Assembly (NCBI GenBank): GCA_016707885.1
Contig: JADJGU010000010.1
Coordinates: forward strand, 1 to 55,200
Reading direction: 5' to 3'
Length of the DNA stretch: 55,200 nucleotides
Source of the DNA: Sphingomonadales bacterium
GTDB lineage: Bacteria > Pseudomonadota > Alphaproteobacteria > Sphingomonadales > Sphingomonadaceae
Shown here: piece after piece, positions 19,053 through 27,232 of the stretch
How the letters are laid out: each line of letters opens with the position of its first letter
How positions within the stretch are numbered: the stretch's first letter is position 1
Notes under the pieces: model-generated
Databases searched by the model: none
What the model saw: the letters and a program-made list of their open reading frames with translations, nothing else
Told to the model about the DNA's origin: nothing
Program-made: the position numbers and the translations under genes

Positions 19053-19838
19053 ATGCCCACAGTTCGCATCAAACCCGATACGCTGGACGAAGAGAACCGC
19101 CGCTTTGCCCAGGTTCCCCTGACAAAGCCGGTGTTCCTCAATAGCGTGCCCAAAAGCGGCAGCCATTTGTTGCGCAACATCATCCGCATGTTCGTGCCGG
19201 TGGAGCAGCAGTATAAAGCGCAGTTCATCCAGCATGCGATCCTCGACGATCATGTCGAGGCGTTTGACGCCGAGCATCCGATGCTCAGCTGGGGGCATTT
19301 GCTGTTTTCGGATGCTTCGGCGATCGAGACGTCGACCGCGAATGTCATCCTGCTCGTGCGCGATCCCTATAAATGGGTGCTCGCCCGCACCCGCTTTTTC
19401 CTGTCGGACGAATATAGGGGCAATGTCGAACATCTGAAAAGCGGGGCGTTGAAGGTCGAAGACCTGCTGAACCTGATGATTTTCGGTATCTTTCGCAAAA
19501 CGCCTTCGATGGCGGAAATCTTCAACTTCAACGCCATTTCCTGGATGGGAACTGGCGCGCATTTCGTGCGTTATGAAGACATAATCGCGAATCTGCGCGC
19601 GCTCGATAGCGTGGAAGCGGAACAGTTTTTCGGCGATCTTTTGGGCAAATGCGGCATCGCTTTGCCATCCGACTGGCGCGAACGGGTGCGGCTCGGTTCC
19701 GATCCAAGCCAGAGCGGAACAGCGCGCGAGAATCTGACCGGCATGGGTATCGAACTGCCCGAAGAACTGCCCGATATGCAAAAGCGCCTGGTCGACTATG
19801 CCGCGCCCGGGTTGCGCGCGATGCTGGGCTATAGCTGA
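19053..19838 (+). CDS. Sulfotransferase-like protein
   Basis: Probable PAPS-dependent sulfotransferase. The ATG at 19053 has GGAG six bases upstream; ATG 19041 and GTG 19038 are alternatives. The 261-residue protein has the 5'-phosphosulfate-binding loop near the N-terminus (FLNSVPKSGSHLLRNII; PKSG-type P-loop) and the 3'-phosphate-binding region in VILLVRDPYKWVLART (RDP). AHFVRYEDIIANL fits the conserved RYEDL-type segment. The acceptor is unknown. It follows the TonB-dependent receptor by about 105 bp but across a strong terminator, so it may be transcribed separately or by read-through. Confidence 0.75.
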   Translation: MPTVRIKPDTLDEENRRFAQVPLTKPVFLNSVPKSGSHLLRNIIRMFVPVEQQYKAQFIQHAILDDHVEAFDAEHPMLSWGHLLFSDASAIETSTANVILLVRDPYKWVLARTRFFLSDEYRGNVEHLKSGALKVEDLLNLMIFGIFRKTPSMAEIFNFNAISWMGTGAHFVRYEDIIANLRALDSVEAEQFFGDLLGKCGIALPSDWRERVRLGSDPSQSGTARENLTGMGIELPEELPDMQKRLVDYAAPGLRAMLGYS

Positions 19839-19882
19839 TTGATGTGGCAGCCCGGCGAACCGGCTGCTAACGCCGTTTGTGC

Positions 19883-20425
19883 ATGACCAAGCTGACCGTC
19901 AACGACCGCCCTGTCGAATATCGCATGGACCCGCAGACGCCTTTGCTTTGGGCGCTGCGCGATGCGTCGAACCTGACCGGCACCAAATTCGGTTGCGGGC
20001 AGGGCGATTGCGGCGCCTGCATCGTCGACATTGACGGCGAAGCGCTGCGCTCCTGCCTTGTGACGCTTGCAGAGGCGGAGGGGCGCTTTGTCACGACGAT
20101 CGAGAAATTGTCGGTCGACCGCAGCCATCCTTTGCAGCAGGCCTTTGTGGCGGCGGGGGCGGTGCAATGTGGATTCTGCACGCCGGGGATGATCATGGCG
20201 GCGTCGATCCTGCTCAAGAAAAATGCCAGCCCGACCGATGCCGATATCGATGCGGCGATCACCAATATCTGCCGCTGTGGTGTCTATCCCCGGGTGCGTG
20301 ATGCCATCCAGCGTGCCGCCCGGGTGATGCGCGGCGAGGCGCGCCTCTCGGTTGCGCCGCCGCCGGGAATCACGCCCGAGGATGCCGCCGCCGCCGTACC
20401 GGCGCTGCGGATCAAGAAGGACTGA
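19883..20425 (+). CDS. 2Fe-2S subunit of a xanthine-oxidase-family molybdo-hydroxylase (IorA/CoxS-like), orphan
   Basis: Small electron-transfer subunit of molybdenum hydroxylases. ATG 19883 gives 180 residues. The N-terminal plant-type ferredoxin domain has C38, C43, C46 and C58 (GCGQGDCGAC, SC); the C-terminal helical 2Fe-2S domain has C96, C99, C130 and C132 (QCGFC, CRC). All eight ligands are present. Proteins of this family normally sit beside a large Mo-cofactor subunit; none is present on either side within this window. The last 30 residues are a Pro/Ala-rich tail not needed for cluster binding. It may serve a catalytic subunit encoded elsewhere. Confidence 0.85.
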   Translation: MTKLTVNDRPVEYRMDPQTPLLWALRDASNLTGTKFGCGQGDCGACIVDIDGEALRSCLVTLAEAEGRFVTTIEKLSVDRSHPLQQAFVAAGAVQCGFCTPGMIMAASILLKKNASPTDADIDAAITNICRCGVYPRVRDAIQRAARVMRGEARLSVAPPPGITPEDAAAAVPALRIKKD

Positions 20426-20436
20426 GCCGCCCTTCG

Positions 20437-20889
20437 TCAGGCGAAAGCGAGCGCAGCAGTCAACAGTCCTAGCCCGGTCGACAGATGCACGCGCAAGCGC
20501 AGCCAGCCATTCGGGAGCGCTATCGTCTTGCCAAGCGCCCGGTCGACCAATGGCGAAAGCAAAAGCCCTATAGCCAATATCCACAGAGAGGGCGCTGGCC
20601 AATCCCAGCCCCATGTCCATGGAAGATAGGATGCCAGCGCAATCAGGCTCGGCGCGACTGCAGCGAGGTAAATCCAGCGCGGCGCTGGGGCGGCATTCAG
20701 CGCTAGACCCCACCAGACGCCGCCAAGAAAGCTAAAAATAAAGGCCGCATAGCCATAGCCCCCGGCGATGGCGATCCATCTGAAGGAGGCATCGTCGACC
20801 AGCATCGCGACGGCGAGTAATTGCGGCAGCAGCCCGGCATAGCCGAGCCATTTGACGAGAGGATCAAGCGATGTGGCGGGTTCAGTCAT
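20437..20889 (-). CDS. DUF3429 domain-containing membrane protein
   Basis: A 150-residue inner-membrane protein with about five hydrophobic segments. ATG 20889 is preferred over the GTG three bases upstream. The segment YGYAAFIFSFLGGVWWGLAL is the signature of DUF3429, whose function is unknown. It is convergent with the 2Fe-2S subunit (11 bp apart) and divergent from the FeS photolyase 88 bp away. DUF3429 genes often sit next to photolyase genes, which fits here, but no mechanism is known. Confidence 0.8.
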   Translation of the reverse strand: MTEPATSLDPLVKWLGYAGLLPQLLAVAMLVDDASFRWIAIAGGYGYAAFIFSFLGGVWWGLALNAAPAPRWIYLAAVAPSLIALASYLPWTWGWDWPAPSLWILAIGLLLSPLVDRALGKTIALPNGWLRLRVHLSTGLGLLTAALAFA

Positions 20890-20977
20890 CACGTCGCACT
20901 AGCGTTGCCCGCGCCGCCGCCCAACACGACCTTATGCCTGTAGTGTTGCTTCGTCCTTCGCAAGCTAGGCGCAAGCT

Positions 20978-22519
20978 ATGGCGCAGACGCTTATCCTGAT
21001 TTTGGGGGACCAACTGACTCCCGGCTTATCCTCGCTGCGCGGCGCTCGTCCCGATAAGGCCGTGGTGCTGATGGCCGAAGTGGCGGGCGAGGCGGGCTAT
21101 GTGCGCCATCACAAAAAGAAGATCGCCTTTCTATTTTCTGCAATGCGCCACTTCGCGGAGGAGCTGTGCGCCGATGGCTGGACGGTCGATTATGTCCGGT
21201 TGGATGATGCGGATAACAGCGGCAGTTTGGCGGGCGAAGTGATGCGTGCTGCCGAACGGCAAGGGGCCACCCATGTCCGCGTGACAGAACCGGGCGAATG
21301 GCGCCTGCTGCAGGATTTGCAGGTGCTCGATACCGTAATAGACCTCGAAATCCTACCCGACGACCGCTTCATAGCCAGCCATGCCGAATTCGAAAGCTGG
21401 GCAGAGGGCCGCAAGGCGCTGCGCATGGAATATTTCTATCGCGAGATGCGGCGCAAGACCGGGCTGCTGATGGATGGCGATGCGCCGGCGGGCGGGAAGT
21501 GGAACTTCGATCAGGACAATCGCAAAGCCGCGGCGCGCGACCTCCTGATGCCGCAGCCTTTGCGCTTTGCGCCTGATGCGATCACGCGTGATGTGCTCGA
21601 TCTGGTCGGGGTGCAATTTGACGATCATTTTGGCACGCTCGAACCCTTCTGGTTTGCCACCACCCGTGCCGATGCCAAAGCGGCTTTTGCGCATGTCCTG
21701 AAAACTGCACTGCCGCGTTTCGGCGACTATCAGGATGCAATGCTGGCGGGAGAGAAGTTCCTCTATCACGCGGTGGTCTCGCTATACTTGAATTGCGGCC
21801 TGCTCGACCCGCTTGAAATGTGCCGCGCGGTCGAGGCCGAATATCGCGCGGGCCGCGCCCCGCTGAACGCTGCCGAGGGTTTCATCCGCCAGATCATCGG
21901 CTGGCGCGAATATGTGCGCGGTATCTATTGGCGCGAGGGGCCGGACTATGTCCGCCGCAACGCACTGCAGGCCACACGGCGCTTGCCCGCATTCTACTGG
22001 AGCGCCGATACCGAAATGGCCTGCGTGAAGGCCTGCGTCGAACAGACGCGGGACGAGGCCTATGCGCATCATATCCAGCGGCTGATGGTCACCGGCAATT
22101 TTGCGCTGCTCGCCGGTATTGACCCGCACGAGCTGCACGAGTGGTATCTGGCGGTCTACGCCGATGCCTATGAATGGGTCGAGGCACCGAATACGGTGGG
22201 GATGAGCCAGTTTGCCGATGGCGGCCTGCTCGCCTCCAAGCCCTATGTCGCGAGCGGGGCCTATATCGACCGGATGTCCGACTATTGCCGCGGCTGTGCT
22301 TATGATGTGAAGGCCAAGGCGGGGCCAAAGGCCTGCCCGTTCAACTATCTTTACTGGGATTTTATCTCGCGGCATCATGACCGGCTGAAGGGCAATCCGC
22401 GTATGGCGCAGATGGTGCGGACTTACGATCGTTTCAGTGACGTCCGCAAAGCCGAAATCGAAACGGATTCGTCACGCTTCCTATTGTCCATGGAAACCCG
22501 TAATCAGGAACCTCTATGA
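20978..22519 (+). CDS. Iron-sulfur bacterial cryptochrome/(6-4) photolyase (FeS-BCP)
   Basis: Light-driven DNA repair enzyme of the PhrB/CryB type. The 513-residue protein starts at ATG 20978 with LILILGDQLTPG, the FeS-BCP N-terminus that binds the ribolumazine antenna. Four cysteines C349, C437, C440 and C453 lie one residue from the [4Fe-4S] ligands of Agrobacterium PhrB (C350, C438, C441, C454). FAD-site features include EGFIRQIIGWREYVRGIYW, HHIQRLMVTGNFALL and AYEWVEAPNTVGMSQFADGG. It likely repairs (6-4) photoproducts. It begins a coupled plus-strand operon with the DCC and ABC1 genes. Confidence 0.93.
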   Translation: MAQTLILILGDQLTPGLSSLRGARPDKAVVLMAEVAGEAGYVRHHKKKIAFLFSAMRHFAEELCADGWTVDYVRLDDADNSGSLAGEVMRAAERQGATHVRVTEPGEWRLLQDLQVLDTVIDLEILPDDRFIASHAEFESWAEGRKALRMEYFYREMRRKTGLLMDGDAPAGGKWNFDQDNRKAAARDLLMPQPLRFAPDAITRDVLDLVGVQFDDHFGTLEPFWFATTRADAKAAFAHVLKTALPRFGDYQDAMLAGEKFLYHAVVSLYLNCGLLDPLEMCRAVEAEYRAGRAPLNAAEGFIRQIIGWREYVRGIYWREGPDYVRRNALQATRRLPAFYWSADTEMACVKACVEQTRDEAYAHHIQRLMVTGNFALLAGIDPHELHEWYLAVYADAYEWVEAPNTVGMSQFADGGLLASKPYVASGAYIDRMSDYCRGCAYDVKAKAGPKACPFNYLYWDFISRHHDRLKGNPRMAQMVRTYDRFSDVRKAEIETDSSRFLLSMETRNQEPL

Positions 22520-22869
22520 GTGCAGCACAAAAGATTACGGTCTGGTTCGACAGCGGCTGCCCTCTTTGCCGGAAAGAGATTGCGCTGATGCGCCGACTGG
22601 ATCGCGCGCACCGGATCAACTTTGTCGATGCAACCGATCAGGCCACAAGCTGTCCACTGGACCGCGCAGACATGCTTGCCCGCTTCCATGCGATGGAGAA
22701 TGGTAAGCTTTTGTCCGGAGCTGCGGCTTTCGCCGCCATGTGGCGCGTCATACCTGTGCTGCGACCGCTGGGGCTGATGGCGCGGGTGCCGGGTGTGCTG
22801 CGGCTGCTTGAATGGGGGTATCTGCATTTCCTGCGCGTGCGCCCGCGCCTGCAAAGGTGGTTGGCATGA
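22516..22869 (+). CDS. DCC-family thiol-disulfide oxidoreductase-like protein (DUF393)
   Basis: A 117-residue protein with a thioredoxin-like start, TVWFDSGCPLCRKEIALMRR, whose DxxCPxC motif (C15, C18) defines the DCC family. RINFVDATDQ and SGAAAFAAMWRVIP are also typical. The C-terminal half is hydrophobic and may associate with the membrane. Its start overlaps the photolyase stop by 4 bp (ATGA) and its stop overlaps the next start by 4 bp, so the three genes are translationally coupled. A redox role is likely but the partner is unknown. Confidence 0.88.
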   Translation: MSAAQKITVWFDSGCPLCRKEIALMRRLDRAHRINFVDATDQATSCPLDRADMLARFHAMENGKLLSGAAAFAAMWRVIPVLRPLGLMARVPGVLRLLEWGYLHFLRVRPRLQRWLA

Positions 22870-24188
22870 GCGATCCGCGCTATCGCAAAGTGCCGTCGGC
22901 GCGGCTGTCTCGTCTGGCCTCTTTTGGTCAATTGGCCGGCGGCATTGCAGGCGGCGTACTGGCCGAAGGGGCCCGTAAACTCGCAAGCGGCGAGCGCCCG
23001 CGCCTGTCGGACCTGCTGCTGACCCCGGCCAATGCGGTGCGCGTAACCGAACAGCTTTCGCGGCTGCGTGGGGCCGCAATGAAGCTGGGGCAGATGATCT
23101 CGATGGATGCGGGTGATGTTCTGCCAGCCGAACTGACCGCGATCCTCGCCCGTTTGCGCGATGCCGCCCATTTCATGCCGCCCGCCCAGCTCAATAAAGT
23201 GCTGATTGCCGAATGGGGTGCAGACTGGCGGCGCAAGTTCGCGCATTTTGAGGCGAGGCCGATCGCGGCAGCCTCGATCGGGCAGGTCCACCGGGCCACG
23301 CTTCCCGACGGCACATTGCTCGCGATCAAGGTGCAGTATCCGGGTGTGGCCGACAGCATCGATGCCGATGTCGATAATGTGGCGAGTTTGCTGCGCATGT
23401 CGAACCTGCTGCCCTCGACGCTCGATATCGCGCCGCTGCTGATCGAAGCAAAACGGCAATTGCACGAGGAAGCCGATTATATCCGCGAGGCGGAGCAGAT
23501 GCAGCGCTATCGGCAATTGCTCGACGGGGAATCCGATTTCATCGTTCCGTCGCCATATCCGGAACTTTCCGGAAAACGGGTGCTGGCGATGGATTTCATT
23601 GCCGGCCAGTCAATCGAGACGCTAGAGACTGCTTCACAAGACGTGCGGGACAGCACAATGGCCGCCTTGCTCGATCTGGTGCTGCGCGAATTGTTCGAGT
23701 TCGGTTTCATGCAGACCGACCCCAATTTCGCCAATTATCGCTGGCAGCCGGAAAGCGGGCGGATTGTCCTGCTCGATTTCGGAGCGGCGCGGGCGGTACC
23801 GGAAAAGACGGTCGCATCCTATCGGCGGCTGATGCTCGCAGGATTGGCACAGGATCATGACGCCCTGCGCGATGCGTTGATCGAAATCGGCTTTGTTTCC
23901 CCCGTCACCTTGCAACGCCACCGGCCCGCGCTCGACGGGATGATCGACATTTTGATGACGCATCTGGGCAAGCCCGGGCTGTTCGACTTTGCCGACCGCA
24001 GCTTTGTCGATCGCGTGCGCCGCCATGCTGAAACGATTATTGCCGACAAGGCGGCGTGGCATGTCCCGCCCGCCGACACGCTTTTCGTGCAAAGGAAGGT
24101 TAGCGGCACGGCCTTGCTGGCAATCCGCATGCAGGCCCGATTGCCGTTGCTTGAAATGGTTGCCTGCAAGGTGGGCGCGGGCGACTAA
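22866..24188 (+). CDS. ABC1/AarF (UbiB-like) atypical kinase family protein
   Basis: A 440-residue protein of the ABC1 family, ATPases linked to isoprenoid-quinone and lipid metabolism. ATG 22866 overlaps the DCC stop. Motifs in order: KLGQ in AAMKLGQMISMD (KxGQ signature), the Ala-rich loop AAASIGQVHRA, the ATP-binding Lys in LAIKVQYPG, EEADYIREAEQM, the catalytic-loop region QTDPNFANY (HADPHPGN in UbiB) and LLDFGAARAVP (DFG). The protein lacks the C-terminal membrane pair of UbiB. The His-to-Thr change in the catalytic loop is seen in this subgroup. Cotranscribed with the FeS photolyase. Confidence 0.9.
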   Translation: MSDPRYRKVPSARLSRLASFGQLAGGIAGGVLAEGARKLASGERPRLSDLLLTPANAVRVTEQLSRLRGAAMKLGQMISMDAGDVLPAELTAILARLRDAAHFMPPAQLNKVLIAEWGADWRRKFAHFEARPIAAASIGQVHRATLPDGTLLAIKVQYPGVADSIDADVDNVASLLRMSNLLPSTLDIAPLLIEAKRQLHEEADYIREAEQMQRYRQLLDGESDFIVPSPYPELSGKRVLAMDFIAGQSIETLETASQDVRDSTMAALLDLVLRELFEFGFMQTDPNFANYRWQPESGRIVLLDFGAARAVPEKTVASYRRLMLAGLAQDHDALRDALIEIGFVSPVTLQRHRPALDGMIDILMTHLGKPGLFDFADRSFVDRVRRHAETIIADKAAWHVPPADTLFVQRKVSGTALLAIRMQARLPLLEMVACKVGAGD

Positions 24189-24340
24189 GCGCGGGCGCGC
24201 GCCTTGCCTGACCGGCAGCGGTCGGAGCAGAAACGCACATTGTCCCAATCGCGCGCCCATTTCTTGCGCCAGGTGAAGGGCAGGCCACAGGCGGCGCAGC
24301 TCTTGATTGGCAGGTCGGATTTCTTGCGCATTTTGGCCAT
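24185..24340 (-). CDS. DUF2256 small zinc-finger-like protein
   Basis: A 51-residue basic protein read from ATG 24340. It has two Cys pairs, C15/C18 (CAAC) and C38/C42 (CSDRC), with PFTWRKKWARDWDNVRFCS between them, which is the DUF2256 pattern and probably binds zinc. The last residues are Arg/Ala rich. Its stop overlaps the convergent ABC1 stop by 4 bp and its start lies 3 bp after the second photolyase's stop, so it is the last gene of the minus-strand photolyase operon. DUF2256 is commonly found beside photolyases; function unknown. Confidence 0.85.
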   Translation of the reverse strand: MAKMRKKSDLPIKSCAACGLPFTWRKKWARDWDNVRFCSDRCRSGKARARA

Positions 24341-24343
24341 GGG

Positions 24344-25849
24344 TCAGAGCGCCAGCTTCAACTGATCGGCTTTGGCGCCTTCGCGTTTCCGGACGGCGGT
24401 GCGTTTGCGGCTGCCATGTTTCTGGACAACCGCCTTGGCCTCGGCGCGCGCTTCGGGCTTGCGGCGTAGCGCATAAATCGCATCCTTGGCAAACTTGGCC
24501 GCCGCTGCATGGTCGACAATGCGGTCGGGATAATCAGGGCAGAGCAGCGCCCTCTCGTCCGCCGGCAGCTTCCATGGTTCGTGCAGCCATGCGTCAGGGG
24601 CGTTGGCGAGTTCGGGCAGCCAGCGGCGAATGAAGATGCCCTTCGGATCCTGGTCATAGCCCTGCTTCACCGGCGAATAGATTCGGATCGTGTTGATGCC
24701 GGTTTCGCCCGCCTGCATCTGGCATTGCGGCCAGTGGATGCCGGGTTCGTAATCGATGAATTTGCGCGCGAGCGCGGTGCCGCTTTCCTGCCAGGGCAAC
24801 CACAGATCGTAGCTCGCAAAACTCATGAGCATCGCGCGCATGCGGAAATTGATCCAGCCGGTGGCGTTCAGATAACGCATGGCGGCGTCGATGAAGGGAT
24901 AGCCGGTGCGGCCTTCGCTCCACGCCGCCAATTTGGCTGCATCAGCCGGACGCGGACGCAGCCCGTCATAGATGCGCGCCATCGGGCGATATTCGGCTTC
25001 GGGTTCGCTCTCCAGTTTCTGGATGAAATGGCAGTGCCAGTGTAACCGCGCGATGAAGCTGCGCAGCGATTGCCGCCACGCCTTTTCCGATAGAGGCAGT
25101 TCACGATAGCGCGCCTGCGCCGCTTGCAGCGTTTCGCGGATCGAGAGCGAGCCATAGGCCAGATGCCATGACAATCGCGAGCAAGCGGTTTCCCCACTAA
25201 GTGGCGACGACATTTCGCGCGTATAATGCTCGCCGCGTTGGTGGAGGAAGCTGTCCAGCGTGGCCAAGGCTTCGGTGCGGCCTGCGCGTGGCGCAATCTG
25301 CAGGCGGTCGTCCTCCAGCCCGAGATCGGCAGCTCCTGGCAAGGCACCGCTCTCGCTGCGTTCCCACATCAACAGCGGCGGAATGGGCTGTGCCGGCATC
25401 GCCATCATCCGGTCCCAAGCCTGCGCCCAGCGATCACGGTTGGCACGACGGCCCCGCCAGACGCCGAACTGGCGACTTTCCTCGAAGGAGATGCCTTCCG
25501 CCTTGCACCAGCGGCGCACCGCTTTGTCGCGTTCGAAGGTCCACGCATTGCCGGTTTCTTCATGCGCGCGCAGGACAAAGGGGCCGTGTTCGGCCTTGAT
25601 CGCCGTCAGCGTCTCGACGGCGTCACCGACACGTACGCAAAGCTGCCCGCCTTTGGCGGCGATGCTGTCGCCTAAATCTTGGATGCATCCATGCCAGAAA
25701 TTCCATTGCCGTGCCGAAACATCGGGTTGCTGCCAATAGCCCGGCTCGACGATCACCAGAGGCAAGATGCGGTCGCGGATTGCGGCCGCACTCAGTGCCG
25801 CATGATCTTCCAATCGCAAATCGCGTTTAAACCAGACGACCTGCAACAT
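24344..25849 (-). CDS. Cryptochrome/photolyase family protein (FAD-binding, class I-like)
   Basis: A 501-residue flavoprotein. The N-terminal antenna domain starts VVWFKRDLRLEDHAAL. The FAD domain shows REMSSPLSGETACSRLSWHLAYG, WRQSLRSFIARLHWHCHF, GYPFIDAAMRYLNATGWINFR and RMRAMLMSFASYDLWLPW. Where CPD photolyases have a GGWQW-type substrate segment, this protein has EPGIHWPQCQMQAGETG, so the exact substrate is uncertain and a cryptochrome-like role is possible. The basic C-terminal tail (KHGSRKRTAVRKREGAKA) may bind DNA. It is cotranscribed with the SDR upstream (one base apart) and DUF2256 downstream. Confidence 0.88.
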   Translation of the reverse strand: MLQVVWFKRDLRLEDHAALSAAAIRDRILPLVIVEPGYWQQPDVSARQWNFWHGCIQDLGDSIAAKGGQLCVRVGDAVETLTAIKAEHGPFVLRAHEETGNAWTFERDKAVRRWCKAEGISFEESRQFGVWRGRRANRDRWAQAWDRMMAMPAQPIPPLLMWERSESGALPGAADLGLEDDRLQIAPRAGRTEALATLDSFLHQRGEHYTREMSSPLSGETACSRLSWHLAYGSLSIRETLQAAQARYRELPLSEKAWRQSLRSFIARLHWHCHFIQKLESEPEAEYRPMARIYDGLRPRPADAAKLAAWSEGRTGYPFIDAAMRYLNATGWINFRMRAMLMSFASYDLWLPWQESGTALARKFIDYEPGIHWPQCQMQAGETGINTIRIYSPVKQGYDQDPKGIFIRRWLPELANAPDAWLHEPWKLPADERALLCPDYPDRIVDHAAAAKFAKDAIYALRRKPEARAEAKAVVQKHGSRKRTAVRKREGAKADQLKLAL

Positions 25850-25850
25850 G

Positions 25851-26576
25851 TTAGAAGGGGATCCTTGCCCCGTCCCAAGCGAACAGTTGCCCGCTGTCTT
25901 CGGGTGTCAGTTCGCTGAGCACCTGCAACATCCGTTCGGCGGCATAGTCGGCGGTGAACAGCTTTTCGGGCGCAACGCCGCGCTGGAAGGGTTGCGATAG
26001 TTCGGTGTCGACGGTGCCCGGATGCAGCGCGACAACAATCGCCTGTGGATGGGTGCGCGCCATTTCGACCGCAAAATTGCGGATAATCATGTTGAGCGCG
26101 GCTTTCGATGCCCGATAGGCATGCCAGCCGCCCAATCGATTTTCGGAAATCGACCCGACACGCGCGGATAGTACTGCAAATATGCTGCGCCGGTCCTTGG
26201 GCAATTGGGGAAGGAAATGCTTTCCAATCAGCGCGGGGCCGATCGTGTTGACCGCAAAGGCAGCCGCATATGCCTCCGGCGTTTGCATTTTCAGGCTCTT
26301 TTCCGGCTGGACGTCGGCTGAATGCAACATGCCGGTGGTTACAATCGCCAGATCCGGCGGCCCTATTTTTTGGGCCGCTTCAGAGATGCTGACCTCATCG
26401 CTCAGGTCAAAGGAGAAAGGCCGGACTTTCGGACCGGCCTCGATGGTCGAACGCGCTCCTGCATATATGCGGGCTATATCCGGCTCGGCATGCAACCGCC
26501 GAACGAAAGCAGCGCCGATTCCGCCGCTTGCTCCGAAAACGCAGGCGTTCAGACTTGGGGAGGAGTTCGTTTGCAT
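25851..26576 (-). CDS. SDR family oxidoreductase (CsgA/C-factor-like)
   Basis: A 241-residue short-chain dehydrogenase-like protein from ATG 26576. The cofactor loop reads ACVFGASGGIGAAFV (GASGGIG), followed by LAIVTTGML in place of NNAG, and the active-site YRASKAALNMIIRNFAVEM. The layout matches the C-factor-like SDR subgroup often found in bacterial photolyase operons. It precedes the photolyase by one base and is its likely operon leader. An upstream extension to 26645 has no start signal. Substrate unknown. Confidence 0.82.
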   Translation of the reverse strand: MQTNSSPSLNACVFGASGGIGAAFVRRLHAEPDIARIYAGARSTIEAGPKVRPFSFDLSDEVSISEAAQKIGPPDLAIVTTGMLHSADVQPEKSLKMQTPEAYAAAFAVNTIGPALIGKHFLPQLPKDRRSIFAVLSARVGSISENRLGGWHAYRASKAALNMIIRNFAVEMARTHPQAIVVALHPGTVDTELSQPFQRGVAPEKLFTADYAAERMLQVLSELTPEDSGQLFAWDGARIPF

Positions 26577-26722
26577 CTTGTGCAGATGTCGCACCGCGTT
26601 GCGCACGGCAATTCGGGTGAAACGCTGTGGACGCGGTAAAAGCAACTACCACAGATTAATATTGGCTATAGTGCGTTTCGCGCGGTAAGCAGGATAGAAA
26701 CCAATGAAAGTAAGTTATTTCA

Positions 26723-27223
26723 ATGCGAAACGTCGCTCGTTTTATCACCACTGCCTTGCTGTTCGGCCTGATCGCAGGGCCGGTTGCCGCTGCTAAAATC
26801 TCCCTCCTGCCCAATGCGGTCCAAGGCATCTGGATGACGGATCACGGCGAAGGGCGCGCACAGTGCAAGGCCTATTTGGCTGCGATGCAGGCGGACAATG
26901 AAGATGCTTATAGGCAGCTTGTCGGCGCGGAGGTCATTAGCGCCAATATGCTGCACAGCTATGCCGAATATGGTGAGGGCAATTTCTATCAACCAAAGCG
27001 TATCGAGAAGCTTGGCAAACAGGTTTGGCGGATTACGTCCGCGGTCGGAATAGACGGCTCACCCGAAGGGCAGGACAGCGGGACAGCCAAATTCAAATTG
27101 TCGCTGATCCGCGGCAAATTGAAATGGGATATGGAATCGTTCGACGGTAAACCGGTCGATAGCTGGGATGCGCATCTCTATTTCCGGTGCAGCGCAGTGC
27201 CGAACGGTATGTACGCCAGCTGA
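26723..27223 (+). CDS. Hypothetical secreted protein
   Basis: A 166-residue protein beginning with a signal peptide (MRNVARFITTALLFGLIAGPVAAA). The mature part contains LPNAVQGIWMTDHGEGRAQCKAYL, a pattern like small periplasmic lipocalin or META-like proteins in which a result strand GIW starts the barrel, and two cysteines (AQCKAY and YFRCSA) that may pair. I do not recognise a named family. It stands alone, convergent with the HNH gene 9 bp away. Confidence 0.6.
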   Translation: MRNVARFITTALLFGLIAGPVAAAKISLLPNAVQGIWMTDHGEGRAQCKAYLAAMQADNEDAYRQLVGAEVISANMLHSYAEYGEGNFYQPKRIEKLGKQVWRITSAVGIDGSPEGQDSGTAKFKLSLIRGKLKWDMESFDGKPVDSWDAHLYFRCSAVPNGMYAS

Positions 27224-27232
27224 GCCTGCCGT

